From Berberis thunbergii (Eukaryota > Streptophyta > Magnoliopsida > Ranunculales > Berberidaceae): a DNA stretch of 64,000 bases. Positions 1 through 10,931 of this stretch are shown here, piece by piece. The DNA is taken from NCBI GenBank assembly GCA_003290165.1, contig QNQO01006266.1, forward strand, positions 1 through 64,000, written 5' to 3'. The translations under genes were made by a program, and so were the position numbers. Position 1 is the stretch's first letter; every line of letters begins with the position of its first letter. The notes below the pieces were generated by a model that saw only the letters and a program-made list of their open reading frames with translations, did not search any database and was not told the DNA's origin.

Positions 1-136
1 ACACAAAGCCGCTGCCACCTATTTTGGGCTGCTAGTTCGACCAGTCGCCACTGCCTGACCGGCCGTCGCTGCCTGGCCGCTGCTCTGTCTAGCCGTCATC
101 TTCTGCCTGGCCGTTTGTAGGTCTGGCTAGGTCAGG

Positions 137-2036
137 GTGCAGCGGGATATGACGGCTCCCCTAGCCGTCAATACGTCCTCTCCCCCAATGGGGAGTAGGG
201 ATTCTGCGGAAGAGGCTCCTAAGCCTTATTTCGCCCAAATTCTTGGGAAAATACTAGTTGATGAGGTTAAGAAAACACATGTTGAGGGAACTAGATTTCG
301 GAAAGAAGGAGAACCGACCATTGGGCTTACGACATCTGGCGAAACTCGTGGGGAAGCTTTCCTAGCTACAGGCCAACATTGGAAGATATTCGGGATTTGA
401 TACATCAAACCTAGGGGATTCTAGGTGATTTCTCGTTGGGTTTTCTAGATCAACATCACATTCTAGTCCAGCTTCAATCTGAGGCGGAAGCAAAAAAAAG
501 TCTTATCGAGAGACTCGTTCTTGATTCGGGGAGTTTGATTCAAAACTTTTTCGCTGGCATGATGGATTCAGTCTGAAAGCAGATCCGATATCGGTTCCAT
601 TATGGGTAGAATTGCTTAACTTGCCTTTGCATTTATTTCATCCCCCTCTTTTGAAAACAATTGTGAACTCTTTTGGTGGTTTTTTGAGCATGGATGATCA
701 TACTCGATGTTTATCACGCCTGGGGTTATGCCCGTGTTTGCGTGGAAATGACTTTGGCGAAAAAATTACCAAGTAGAATTTGGATAGACAGGGCTAACAA
801 CATGGGCTTCTGGCAGAAGATTGAATACCCGGGTTTCAAATATTGTGATTATTGTTCATTGATAGGGCATCAGGAGGATTTTTGCAGAAAAAAGTTAGGT
901 CACAAGGGCAATGTGAGAGCACCTAACTTGGTGAAAGAAGAGAAGACTGAGAAACAAAAGGTGGAAACCAAAATCATCAAGCAACAATATGTCCTAGTCG
1001 CCAATAAAAATAAACTAACCAATCCAGAAGTTGGCATGAGTGGCGTAAAGAATAGTCAGGGTAAGGAAATCAAGGAAGGAGTTGGAGTTAAGAGGCCAGT
1101 GGCCAAAGATCCGGTGAATGTGGTGTTGTCAAACAAATTCGAGTCACTTACGGAGAATATCGTTGAAGATGAGAATGATCAAATGAATAATCAATTGGGT
1201 TGTAAGGAGAAGGCTCATGACAGTGACATGATCGTTCAAGAAACTACGAAGGAAGACCTTCTTGAGGTGGGATACATAGCTATAGAGATTGAAAAAGCGA
1301 TTGGGAAACAAGAAGAGACATTAAAACATGACAATTTAGTAAGCCCAGGGGCGACGAGTACTCGTTTTGAAGACGGGAATAAAATTACCAATAACAACCA
1401 CATTATGATCTTTCAAAGGGTCGTGACTCGAGGCGTTGATGGGAGATAAATGGTGAAGTTTCATTGCTTCATGTTGATCCAGGAAAGCAGCACGACGCCA
1501 AGCCAGGAAATGACGAGCATGGCTGCTATGTTTCACCCAAAACAGAACACATTTCGTCCAAAACAGAGGACTTTTCGTCCCAGCCAGAGTATATTCCGCC
1601 TAACACAGAGCTCACTGCGTCCCAACCAGAGCAGGCCTCGATTAACGCAGAACATGTCGGGTATGTTTCTCCAGCGCTCGCAGTGTCACCAACTACTAAG
1701 ATATCTTGCTCTGTTTCAGTTAATGAGCAGGAGGACACTGTGAACAAGACGTCACGGGTTGTAGGTGATGAAACAGGGCAGTTGATCCCACAGGAAAATG
1801 CATATGACGATCGAGCTTTTCGGCAACAATGTGACAATGTTTCAGGTAGTAGCTCGAGGCCGCAGAGAGAGCACGCAAATTTTAATCAATTGGAACCTGG
1901 AGATGCGGGCAATGGTGTTGGCAGTGGAGCTCACATTGGTGCTCAAACTCGTGTTCATAGTGGTGACAGCAAGGTGCATGGCCGGAAAGAAGAGGTTCCA
2001 GCAGATGAGGTAATGTACAAGATGACGAAACTTTAG
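137..2036 (+). pseudogene. Decayed LINE ORF1 (DUF4283 plus zinc-knuckle protein), 5' part of an L1-like retrotransposon
   Basis: This encodes a nucleic-acid-binding ORF1 protein of a plant L1-like LINE, whose usual role is to coat the element RNA. Reading starts at 137 (frame carrying FAQILGKILVDEVKK), breaks near 398, and resumes at about 694 in another frame to 1449. A last stretch, rich in Ser, Thr, Pro and Glu, lies at 1464-2036. The zinc knuckle is intact: C-x2-C-x4-H-x4-C at about 843-886 (CDYCSLIGHQEDFC). The whole segment is collinear with the LINE ORF1 at 48,449-49,700 and shares VNVVLSNKFESL. No reverse transcriptase follows, so the copy is truncated or broken by later deletion. At least two frame changes and several stops between 410 and 690 make it non-functional. 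The 5' end may lie outside the window. Confidence 0.85.
1533..1658 (+). repeat. Six-copy 21-bp minisatellite inside LINE ORF1
   Basis: Six consecutive 21-nt units encode seven-residue repeats of the form S-x-K/Q-T/P-E-x-x (SPKTEHI, SSKTEDF, SSQPEYI, PPNTELT, ASQPEQA, SINAEHV). The repeats stay in frame within the C-terminal low-complexity part of ORF1. The 48-kb LINE copy has no such array at the equivalent place. Confidence 0.8.
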
Positions 2037-2259
2037 TGGACGCCGTAGTAATTGAAGCACCGAATATAAAACATATAACTATTTGGTTGGTAACGCTAAC
2101 AGCAAAACCGAAATGGAGACCGATACCGACTTTAGGAGGAAGAAGATTTTGGATGAATGCACCATTATAGGTCAAGATAGTGTCAGGTTTAAAGGACATA
2201 CCACATTCGATTAACGAAAAGATTCGATAAGTGGAATATTCAACAAAAAACACGATGGA

Positions 2260-3504
2260 CCATGACTACTTCAAAACTTCAAGGTCGAAGATCATCTAGA
2301 ATGAAGAAAAGTAACAGCAAGTACATGCATTGATCTAGGGGTTTGGTCAGTCTAGATGATTATATTTGTCTAGTTTCTGTTTTTCCTTACCAATTGTTAT
2401 TATATTTCATTTGAGACAAGTAATTAAGGTTGAACATTACTATAGCTGCCTCTCTATAGCGGAGATTTTAATTAAAAAAAATTTGGTAATTACTCATTGT
2501 TGCATGTAACTGCATAATTTATCTGGATGGTAGTCACTCAATCTGATGGATGTTTTCTAGTCAAGTGTTTTGTATTTGAAAATGACTCTGCTAGCTGCAA
2601 TTTTTTTGAATGAAACTTGTGCTCTCCCAACTCCCAACTAATTCATCAAGTTTACCGATACAAGGTATCAAGTATACAAGTCCTTGATTTGAAAAACTTC
2701 AATTTCATGTTTGATTAGCAAAGTAGATCAAAGACTTAAAATACATTGCAAACATAGGTGTGCCATTAATTAAAATCTTGCTAAACAAATGACTCTTTAA
2801 TACTAAATAATTTGTCTGAGTGATCTCTTCCAAGTTCCAACTTCCATCACACAAACATGTTTTACATATTGAATAGTTATGGATAATCTTTCAGTGAGGA
2901 GTCTGAGATCCAAATTGAAAAAATCTTGTCCGGATCAGAATCATTTGAAGCATATTTATAAACCAAAACTTGTCCCAATCCAATAATGTCCTTGGGACCA
3001 AATACGGATTCGACTATGACATGTCAACCCAGTTTTATGCCTTATTTATACTTCCTCATATCAATCACTGTTATTAAATGCAAATTACAGTAACAGTACT
3101 AAGCCTATCCTGTAAATTCCTAGCCAGGAAATAAATAAATAATTGCATAGCAGAGGGAGCAATGAATCAAAGCATGGAAACCAACAGCCCTTGAGACCTT
3201 TCATATCGTTTAATCCAATGCTGCTCTTGTGAAGAAAGTCGTATATAAACATGAGAATAATGACTTCTACTTTTACATAATAAAGTTGACCGCATTATTT
3301 AATTTCTAAATCACCCATTACAAATACATCTTTATTATTATTATTATTATTATTTCATACCCTGCATACAAGTTTTGAAAAAAAAAAAAAAAACAGAGAG
3401 ACAACACAATTGGCTAAGTTAACTCGATCAACTCGGGGTATTACTTTTGTTACAATTGGATTATGACCGAGATATGAGAATGTCAAGATAAAATTTATGC
3501 AATT
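2260..3504. other. Intergenic DNA 3' of the MYB gene, no gene seen
   Basis: AT-rich sequence with short ATT and poly-A tracts (about 3330-3395). I see no conserved coding segment on either strand. The part next to 3505 should contain the 3' untranslated region of the minus-strand MYB gene, but no single polyadenylation signal stands out. Confidence 0.5.
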
Positions 3505-5782
3505 CTAGAACACAGGCGAATCAGGTGGAGATGAATTCACCAAGTTGAGTATGTTGTTCCAGTAACTTTTGTTCTCAAATTCATCACTTCCATCGCTGTT
3601 GGCATTAACGTTATCAGATTCACCACTACCATCTGATGAGGTTTATCATTAGAATTAGCCAGTAAAAGTTCAGTGAACCCATCGATGAAATTCATTCTGG
3701 GAATGGGTTCGGTTCCAAGTTTAGATGGTTCTAGAGTCCATGGGCTTTCAATTCCAAACACCATCTCTTCTTGGGCTTCATTTGGACCAAAGCCTTTAAC
3801 ATCATTTTCATTTTCACACTCTTCTTTCACTACCACCCTTTCACGAGTATTGGAATTATCCGCGAATTCGATTGATGACATTGGATTATCGGTGAAACCA
3901 ACAGCTGGAAGTGAGATTGAATTTTCAGAGAAACTCAACGTAGATGTCGGAGACTCGAGATCAAGACCCAAATTGCCACTACTGGTGCCACCGCTGCTTT
4001 CACCCATTCCACCACATTTGGTTGGCCTTGACCACACCCCCCCTTGCCAACCCTTTACCACATCTAAGCAATGTGGCTGCTGCTGCTGCACTGAAGGAGC
4101 CCTTGCCACTTTGTTCAAATTCTGACCTGGATCCATACCCAAACCCAGGCCCGACAAACCATTAAATGAAGCTGATCTAATTTTCGACTCTCTAACCAAT
4201 CTCGCTTCAGCTTCGAGCCTAGCACTCTCCCACTGAGCAATATGACTAAGGTGTGCATCGCTCTTTGACTGTTCACCATCCATGGAACTAAGCGCATCAC
4301 TCTTGGGTTTATGGGTAACCGGGTCGATACCCATTTTGGATAACCGTTTCTTGAGATGGGTATTCCAATAGTTCTTGATCTCGTTATCTGTTCTCTTGGG
4401 CAAATGTGTAGCTATAGCCGACCACCTAAAGAAAAGATGCATGCCAAAACACCACAAACAGTAGAGTGGAGAAGCTTAGAAATAAAATATAAATCTTAGA
4501 AATAATCAACTCATTCAGCATTTTCATGGCAGATCAAAGACAAAATTGCCTAATTTTCTAAGTCACATTAAACTAATAGCTGGTACACTTCAACTTCATC
4601 AAAATCTAGATAACCAAATTTTAATTTCTTCCGCTAAAAAATTGTTCTTTATCATTTGATATATAATCACTACACCTTAAGAAAATGATTGATACCCATA
4701 GTTTTCCAAAAATGAAAATCATCCAAGTATTCAAGACCATCAAAATCTTGAGATGCCTATATTTTACTTTCTTTGAATTTTCACAAGAAAATAATTGCAT
4801 CAAGTAGATCCAACTCTTGTTGTTTCGCTACAGTATCATGGAAAGTGAAAAAGTCTTAGCTAAAAGTATTTTATTATTATATATTACAATAATTTCTTGA
4901 TTTCGTCCAAAAATTACTAGGGATCAGGTGTACTTATATACAGTTCTTCTAAATTTCACTAAAAAAAGGAGAGTTGGTGTAAATTGGACATCAAGTTAGT
5001 TTAGGAAGCATTCATGAAAAAAGAGTTCAGAGTTTCATGAAGGTTACTAAGTTAAATGAAAAAGAAGGCTGGAAAGAAGGCAGAGAGAAGGGGAAATAAA
5101 TATACCTATATTATTGCTACTAAAGAACTGGATTAAATCACTTATATATTGGTCAACTTTTTGAGTTGGATAACAAACTTCTATATACAAAACAAGAATA
5201 AACCCCTAAAAACCTTTCATCATCACTATCATTATTGTGTTTAATTTGTTCCTGATGACAATGATTTAATTTGCATTATTTGCAAGTACCCGAAAAAAAA
5301 AACCCGAAATAGAGATATAGAAAACTCATTCAAGTAATTCAAATCAAGAAGAATTAACGTAAGGAACTGAAAACTGAGATAGATCTCATTTGTTGAATAA
5401 AACTCTGGTGAATTACCTGTTTCCAAGAAGTGCATGGAGTTGAATGATGGTTTGTTCCTCTTGCAGATTGAATTTCCCTCTCTTAATATCTGGTCTAAGG
5501 TAATTTGTCCACCTTAGTCTACAACTCTTCCCACATCTTTGAAGACCTATATATACAAGTACACAGCACCTAATGAGTTATAAACATATATGATCACAAA
5601 AGGTGGCTCAACAGAATATACTCAATGTTCACCAACGATAATCACCCACCAGCTTTAGCAGGCAAAGCTCGCCAACTTCCATGTCCATGCTCTTCAATGT
5701 AAGCTAAGAGCTTCTGATCTTCTTCTGGTGTCCATGGACCTTTCTTCAACCCCACCTTGTCACAACATGGAGACCTGCCCAT
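3505..5782 (-). CDS. MYB106-like: MIXTA-like R2R3-MYB transcription factor (subgroup 9), three exons, C-terminal frameshift
   Basis: This is a nuclear DNA-binding regulator. Subgroup 9 (MYB16/MYB106/MIXTA) members control cuticle formation and the shape of epidermal cells and trichomes. Exons on the minus strand are 5782-5650 (133 bp), 5546-5417 (130 bp) and 4425 onward, with introns of 103 and 991 bp bounded by GT and AG; 133 and 130 bp are the standard sizes for this family. The start MGRSPCCDK is typical. R2 (residues ~14-61) and R3 (~67-112) carry the Trp/Phe pattern ([50 protein letters not shown]). The subgroup motif [18 protein letters not shown] is at ~151-168. Read literally, the frame stops at 3537 (383 aa). 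The expected C-terminal motif (YWNNILNLV...SPPDSPVF) is present but one frame off, from about 3638 to the TAG at 3505. A 1-base loss near 3637-3639 explains this. It is either a real mutation or a sequence error. Confidence 0.93.
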
Positions 5783-6030
5783 TTTTTGAAGAGAACTAAG
5801 CTCTGGGTACGTATGAAAGCTGAGCTTCTTATAAGAACAGGTAGAAGAAGAACATTACTGGTAGAATTGAAAATGAGAGAAGGAGGTGAAGACAGAAAAG
5901 AGAGAAAGAGAGACAGGGAAAGTGGGGAATGAGAGAGAGTGATAAATAGAGAGATGGGCAAAGAGAAAGTTCAGCGTCATATATTTTTTTTTTTTTCTTT
6001 GAATTCAGCATTTTCTTGTACATGCATTAG
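5783..6030 (-). promoter_or_regulatory. Probable MYB leader and core promoter, pyrimidine-rich on the coding strand
   Basis: Upstream of the MYB ATG (minus strand) the sequence is a long CT-rich tract of about 150 bp, as is common in plant 5' leaders. TATA-like sequences on the minus strand lie near 5945-5952 (CTATTTATC) and 5978-5986 (AAATATATG). Which one is used cannot be decided by eye. Confidence 0.5.
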
Positions 6031-6074
6031 TAAGAAAAATTAGCATTGAAATCCCCTGCATACATTTACCGTAG

Positions 6075-6230
6075 GAACCCGTCTAACTGGCGAGGAAACC
6101 AGCGAGGGAGGGGGTTGCAACCCTCCATCCCCCTTGGAATGTGTGCCTTCCATTCCCTTTGCGCATCCTGAAAGGGATGGAGGGTTGCAACCGCCTCCCT
6201 CGCTGGTTTCCTCGCCAGTTAGAATTTCTG
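6075..6230. mobile_element. Mutator-type MITE (copy A), 156 bp, in the MYB promoter
   Basis: The element is almost a perfect palindrome: the arms share CTAACTGGCGAGGAAACCAG and continue inward through a GC-rich stem. It is bounded by an exact 9-bp target duplication, TTACCGTAG, at 6066-6074 and 6231-6239. Nine bases is the signature of Mutator-like transposition. It has no coding capacity. The same outer bases occur in copy B at 8388-8588. Confidence 0.9.
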
Positions 6231-6239
6231 TTACCGTAG

Positions 6240-7080
6240 ACATGAATGTAACCACATGCAAGCCAAGAAAGTAATTGCATGAGATCGAGTACAAAGATGC
6301 TACTTGGACTTAGCTAGTTACAGTCCACATGCATCATAATAGAACGGGACAGATCAATGTAACTTTGTCCTTATTTGGTTAACTTTGTTTTGCACCTAGC
6401 CAGTCAATTAAGAATGACAACTATCTAGTTCAATATAATTCTTCTTTTGTTTTTGATAAAGAGTTCAATGTCATTCTTATTATCTTGTATATATGCACAC
6501 ATTCGCATACACACACAGACACACATAAAAGCATGCATGCTATGTACGATTATTGTGTTGTTATTGTTTGATTTGAAACAGAATCATATATAATTATTAG
6601 AAATTAACAAGAAATGGTATAAAGGCGTCTTTGTCAAATTATTGCGTGTGTAGTTTATCGTAATAATAACATTAAACTGATTTTTGATCAATCAAGTGAC
6701 CCACATGAGCCTTGCGGGTTTCATGCTATTTAAGCTCCTTCAAGTTTTTTTTTTTTTTTTTTTGTCAAACGACATATCATCAAGCTGGGGTTATTTTCGT
6801 TTAATAGGGGATGCTATGATTAATGATTGATGCCTTTTTCTTCTTTGTGAACTTAAGCATGGACCAAAGATTAGCTTAATAGATGAATAATGATTATGTA
6901 ATTTGGACCACGTGAACTAAATAATTATTTGTTGACATGAATGTACTAGAATATAGACTATCTATTATTTAATAACAAATGAATAATTGAGATCCATTTT
7001 GGGAGTGTAAACTCATTTATGGCAAAGAAAATTTTCAACTAGAACAAAATGAACTTTCAAGACATTGCAAGAATGCTATG
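6240..7080. other. Intergenic DNA, no gene seen
   Basis: AT-rich sequence with a short CA/CACA microsatellite (about 6497-6527) and a poly-T run (6748-6763). I see no coding similarity. It may include distal promoter sequence of the MYB gene. Confidence 0.45.
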
Positions 7081-7965
7081 ATAGAGGTACGACACAATTT
7101 AGTGCAAGTCACAACAGCTCATGTTATCTTTTTGAAATAGCTACCATGAAAAATGTTGTCCCAACATAGCATTTGTGAATGTCAAGATTGTATTATCTAT
7201 CACAATGCATACATAATATCAATTGTTTGTTTAACATTCCGAATGTGTTATCATGAATGACCTTTTAAAATGCTATCATGAAATAATATATATATACATA
7301 TATCTCGTCCAAAAGAGATTGAGAGATCCAATACAATTCAATCACGTAGGTATGAGTCGAGATGAGCGATCAAGTCGGTTGTGGAGTGAAATGAAGACCT
7401 AGATGAAGACTCTGAGCATGAGAGTTGCGAGTCATTCTCACTCGAGAACCAATCCGTGCTTAGACCTCAGTGGGAGATATTGATGAACAATCAAGAGATA
7501 TTGAATGTACAGAGAGCGAGGGAAGATATAAAATTTTAATTGTCCATACCATTTGATTTGGGTAGTAAAAAATACCAAAAAAGGGGTGTTGCTGAGAATC
7601 GACTTGGTGCCTACTCGCTTTTCCCCAGAGCATTTAAAATGGGTCTGAATGACAATGGCATTCTTAAGCACCTTCCCTAATTGAAAATTTATCTAATCAA
7701 AATGTTAATAGCAATCCTTAGTTTAGGTAATGACAACGTTCCCTCAATAATGCTATCTAAAAATTAACACTGATATCATACCCCATTTTTGGTAGTGTAA
7801 TGACAACGTTCCCTCAATAATGCTATCTAAAAATTGTTCTAAGGGTATTTCTAATTGAAAAGCAGAATAAATGTTGTGAGCCTTTTAAATATGAAATTTG
7901 TGTCATAGCATTTATCTGAAAATGCCATCATATAATTGTTATTAAAAGTTATTTTTGCTGTAGTG
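7080..7965. mobile_element. Possible CACTA-type element end with subterminal repeats
   Basis: The right border reads GCTGTAGTG at 7957-7965, the reverse complement of the CACTAC terminus of CACTA transposons. The interior carries recurring TGCTAT/ATAGCA motifs like those of the subterminal region at 61.4-61.9 kb. No matching left CACTA terminus is visible, so the call is tentative and the left limit is nominal. Confidence 0.35.
7729..7835. repeat. Direct duplication, ~37-bp unit, 70-bp offset
   Basis: The unit beginning TAATGACAACGTTCCCTC occurs at 7729-7765 and again at 7799-7835 without mismatch that I can see. The exact identity suggests a recent local duplication within the possible CACTA remnant. 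Confidence 0.85.
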
Positions 7966-8115
7966 TTTTTACATGCGAGTCAAGAAGAATTTTCAGCCAG
8001 TTGTTACCTCACCGGGCCAAGGCATGATCGATCTCGAGCTGCATATGTTTGATGCGGCGAGTTCTCCTGCGGGTTGCGATGTTGCGTGGTTCTGTCGCTG
8101 CGAGGACTCAGAGTG

Positions 8116-8215
8116 CTGATGCTGTTGCTGCTGGGCCGATACTGTCGCTGCTGCTGCCTGCTGAGCCATTGCTGCTGCTGAAGCCGATGCCGCTGCTGCT
8201 GCTGTTTCGCTGCTG
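8116..8215 (+). repeat. CTG/GCTG-rich low-complexity tract
   Basis: Repeated GCTGCTGCTG runs broken by related triplets. On the opposite strand this reads as poly-glutamine-like CAG codons, giving a spurious Gln-rich reading frame at 8004-8225. I regard it as low-complexity LINE sequence and not a gene. Confidence 0.7.
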
Positions 8216-8387
8216 TGTTTGGCATGGATGCGGTTTTAGATTTTCAGTTTTTTTGCGTGGATGCGGTGTTGTGGGTGTATGCTTTTTGTTTCGGCAGTCT
8301 TGGGTGTGCTTGGGTTTCTTTTCTATTCCTGACTGGTCATCATTTTTCCTTTGTTTCTTTTTTTCCAGGAATTTTGCTTTAAAATTT

Positions 8388-8588
8388 GAGCAAAGCTAAA
8401 TGTCGAGGAAACCAGTGAGGAAACCAGCGAGGGAAGTGAGGTGGAGGGAGGGGAGCCCTTCACTTTCCTCGAAATATGCGCATTGAATTTTCTTTCACAT
8501 ATCTCGAAGAGAGTGAATGGCTCCCCTCCCTCCACCTCACTCCCCTCGCTGGTTTCCTCGCTGGTTTCCTCGACATTTAGAATTCCTG
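8388..8588. mobile_element. Mutator-type MITE (copy B), 201 bp, nested in a LINE tail
   Basis: The long inverted-repeat arms share CTAAATGTCGAGGAAACCAG on one side and its reverse complement on the other. A 9-bp duplication, TTAAAATTT, flanks it at 8379-8387 and 8589-8597. The right outer end (AGAATTCCTG) matches copy A (AGAATTTCTG), so both belong to one family. Removing it restores continuous LINE 3' sequence. Confidence 0.9.
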
Positions 8589-9049
8589 TTAAAATTTTGC
8601 TTTAAATTTGTTTTAAGAATTAATGCGGGTAATGTCGTAATGTACCCCCGCAACTAATTGTAATTTTTTATGGTTACTTAATAAAGGTCTGACATTCCAT
8701 AGTTGCCCCTCCCCACTGGAGGTTAATTTAAAAAAAAAAAAAAAAAAAATGTTTGATGACCAAAATGAATGTTGCAGATGTCAAGATGAGAACATAGGAC
8801 CATAACGTGGGACAATGCTTTGTTTGAAGTGGAACAAAACTTTCAAGCAAGGTGACTTAGTCGTGCATGTTTCTCTGATCTGAACTAAAGCATGGCTTTT
8901 TTTTGTTGCAAAACAGAGAGGGAGAGGGCAGGGTACCAATAGCTGGTTACAAGAATGTGGGTTATTTATTTGGGTACCGGAGTCAGTGACTTGGGATAGT
9001 TGGATGAGGAGAAAAAAAAAGATTGTGCAGTTACTGCAAGAGACAGACA

Positions 9050-9212
9050 GTTACAAGAATGTGGTTTATGGAAAATTCTGTTTTGCTTTTGAGTTTATTT
9101 ATTTGGGTAAAGTCATAATGCACCCCCGATTATTTGTGTATATTTTTTTATGGGTAAGTAATAAATGTCTCGCATCCCATAACTACCTCTCCCTTCTGGA
9201 GATTTAATAAAG
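9050..9212 (+). mobile_element. Decayed LINE 3' end
   Basis: The stretch at 9109-9212 (GGGTAAAGTCATAATGCACC, then TAATAAATGTCTCGCATCCC and CTCTCCCTTCTGGAG) is a diverged copy of the 55.1-kb LINE 3' UTR. The poly-A tail has decayed to a mixed AATAAAGAAATAA. No clear target duplication was found, so the left border is approximate. Confidence 0.7.
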
Positions 9213-9376
9213 AAATAATTCCGGCCATATGCTTGAAAAACGATACATCATTCTTGATTTCCATTAAAAATAATTAAAAGGTTCATTTTGTTTTGGCGTG
9301 CATTTCGATCCTTTGATATACATAACTCTACCTTCAATGTATGATGTGCAAGATTAAAGGTTTTGGTTGTTAACAT

Positions 9377-10077
9377 TAGGGGTGGGCATCCCATCCCGCG
9401 ATCTCGATTTCGCTTCGTTTTGATTTTTTTCGGGTCCTATTGGGATTGATCGATCCCATTCCGATCTAGAGTGGGATGGGATCGGGATGAAGTTTTCAAT
9501 CCCGTCCCGAACCGATTTTTTTTTAATATTTTAGATGAAATATGTAGTATGAAACTATTTGTTGACATGACTATTTTATTTGTTGTTTTATTTATTGACA
9601 CGACTATTTTATTATCACAAGCTTTCATGTGACTCACCTAGATAATGAATCTAACTCAAACCCTTTTTTTTTTTTTTTTTTTTTTTTTCTTCTTCCTAAC
9701 TCTTGATAACAACAATGTGTCCTCCTTGTAGTTTTTAAATGACAAACCCATTAATAATTTTTGTTAGCAATGTACAAAAAAATGGCTATCGTCAATAGTG
9801 GTTCTAGAAAAATGAGTAAAATCTAATGAAATGGGGAAATAATAATCAATGACTTAAAGTTATATAGTTGTTTTTAGAGTTGTGTTTGTTTGGTAAATCC
9901 AAATTTTTTCAATTTTGCATATTAAATTTTCGATCAAAAATTTAGTACATGTTCATCCTGTCCTGTCTCGAATCTGTTTGGGATGGGATGAAGTCGAGAT
10001 GAGGTCTATTTCGTCCCAATCTCAAAAAAACGGGATGAGATAGGGATGATGACTATTCCGTCATGTGCTCACCCCTA
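9377..10077. mobile_element. Non-autonomous hAT-type element, 701 bp
   Basis: The ends are inverted: TAGGGGTGGGCA at 9377 and TGCTCACCCCTA ending at 10,077. Subterminal regions carry repeated GGGATGGGAT/ATCCCATCCC motifs in both orientations. The 8-bp flanks GTTAACAT and GTGCATAT match at only 5 of 8 positions, consistent with an old insertion. No transposase is encoded. Confidence 0.75.
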
Positions 10078-10284
10078 GTGCATATGAGAGTTCTTAACTC
10101 TGAGAAGTTCCAACTCGATCAAGTATGTCATGGAGAGAATTGCAGGCAATATAACAATGTAGTGGAGTAGTTATGTACTAGGTTGTCGATGCGGCCTACA
10201 TGCGCGGATATTCAATATTTTTTTATTTTATTACAACAATTCAATAATAAGAAAATTTATTATTGAATTTCGAAACAAAATATT

Positions 10285-10690
10285 TATATATAATTTAAGG
10301 GTCTATGTATAGTTTATAAATAAAGGGCTTCAAATAATTAATGTTAGGGGCATCGATATAATTATTCAATGTTTGAGATGAGCTAATTTTGATTTTAAAA
10401 GTATGAAATGTTAAGGGCAAAATGAAAAAAATAAAAAAGTTAGATGTAAGGGCATTTTTATAGTTTTAGATAATTTCAGGGCTTCAAATAAATTATATAT
10501 TGAGCCTAGGTGCAATTAATGAATGTTTACAGGGGCTAATTTTGATGGAAAATCAAAAAATTAGATGTAAGAGCCTTTTATAATTTATAGGTAGTTGAAA
10601 GACTTTAAATAGATTATTTTAGGGGCTTAACTATAATTAAAAATATTTGAGATTGACATGTTTTGATTGTAAATAGTCTAAATTTGAAAA
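10285..10690. repeat. Degenerate tandem repeats, period ~120-150 bp
   Basis: About three imperfect units recur, each with the order TTAGATGTAAGGGC, an A/T stretch, GGGCTTCAAATAA, a TTAGGGGC-like box and GGGCTAATTTTGAT. The units are clearly diverged. No coding potential. Confidence 0.65.
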
Positions 10691-10931
10691 GGTAAAATTA
10701 TACATAAAAGTTTTTAAATTTAAAATTACAAAATTACCCCTGATCATTAATGTTCACCTACCTATTTGTTTTTATTGTAAATATAATAGAGTTTGGAGAG
10801 TATTTTGGGCATTTCTAAAATCAGGACGAAGACACGCGAGTTCACTTTCCCACCAACTAATTAAAATTACAAAAAAATATAAACCCAAGAAAACATATAA
10901 ATTTATTAATGTGTGTTGGTGTTTTAAAAGG

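Larger units (their letters stand above)
8055..8748 (+). mobile_element. 5'-truncated LINE (3' UTR only) with 10-bp target duplication
   Basis: The 3' end (about 8625-8748) matches the 3' UTR of the full LINE at 55,045-55,160: an A/T-rich lead, a GGGTAATGTCGTAATGTACC-like stretch, TTAATAAAGGTCTGACATTC, a CCCTCCCCACTGGAGG box and a poly-A tail. ATGTTTGATG is duplicated at 8045-8054 and 8749-8758, directly flanking the insert. The interior includes a CTG-rich stretch (about 8115-8215) and is split by a MITE at 8388-8588. Confidence 0.85.

Noticed and set aside
3673..4125. 150-codon plus-strand frame
   Set aside because: Antisense shadow of MYB exon 3, which has a clear family match and splice sites.
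6040..6294. Minus-strand frames over the promoter region
   Set aside because: They run through the palindromic MITE; the palindrome is open on several frames by base composition.
8004..8225. Minus-strand Gln-rich reading frame
   Set aside because: It is the antisense of a CTG-rich tract inside a LINE tail bounded by a target duplication, with no conserved motif.
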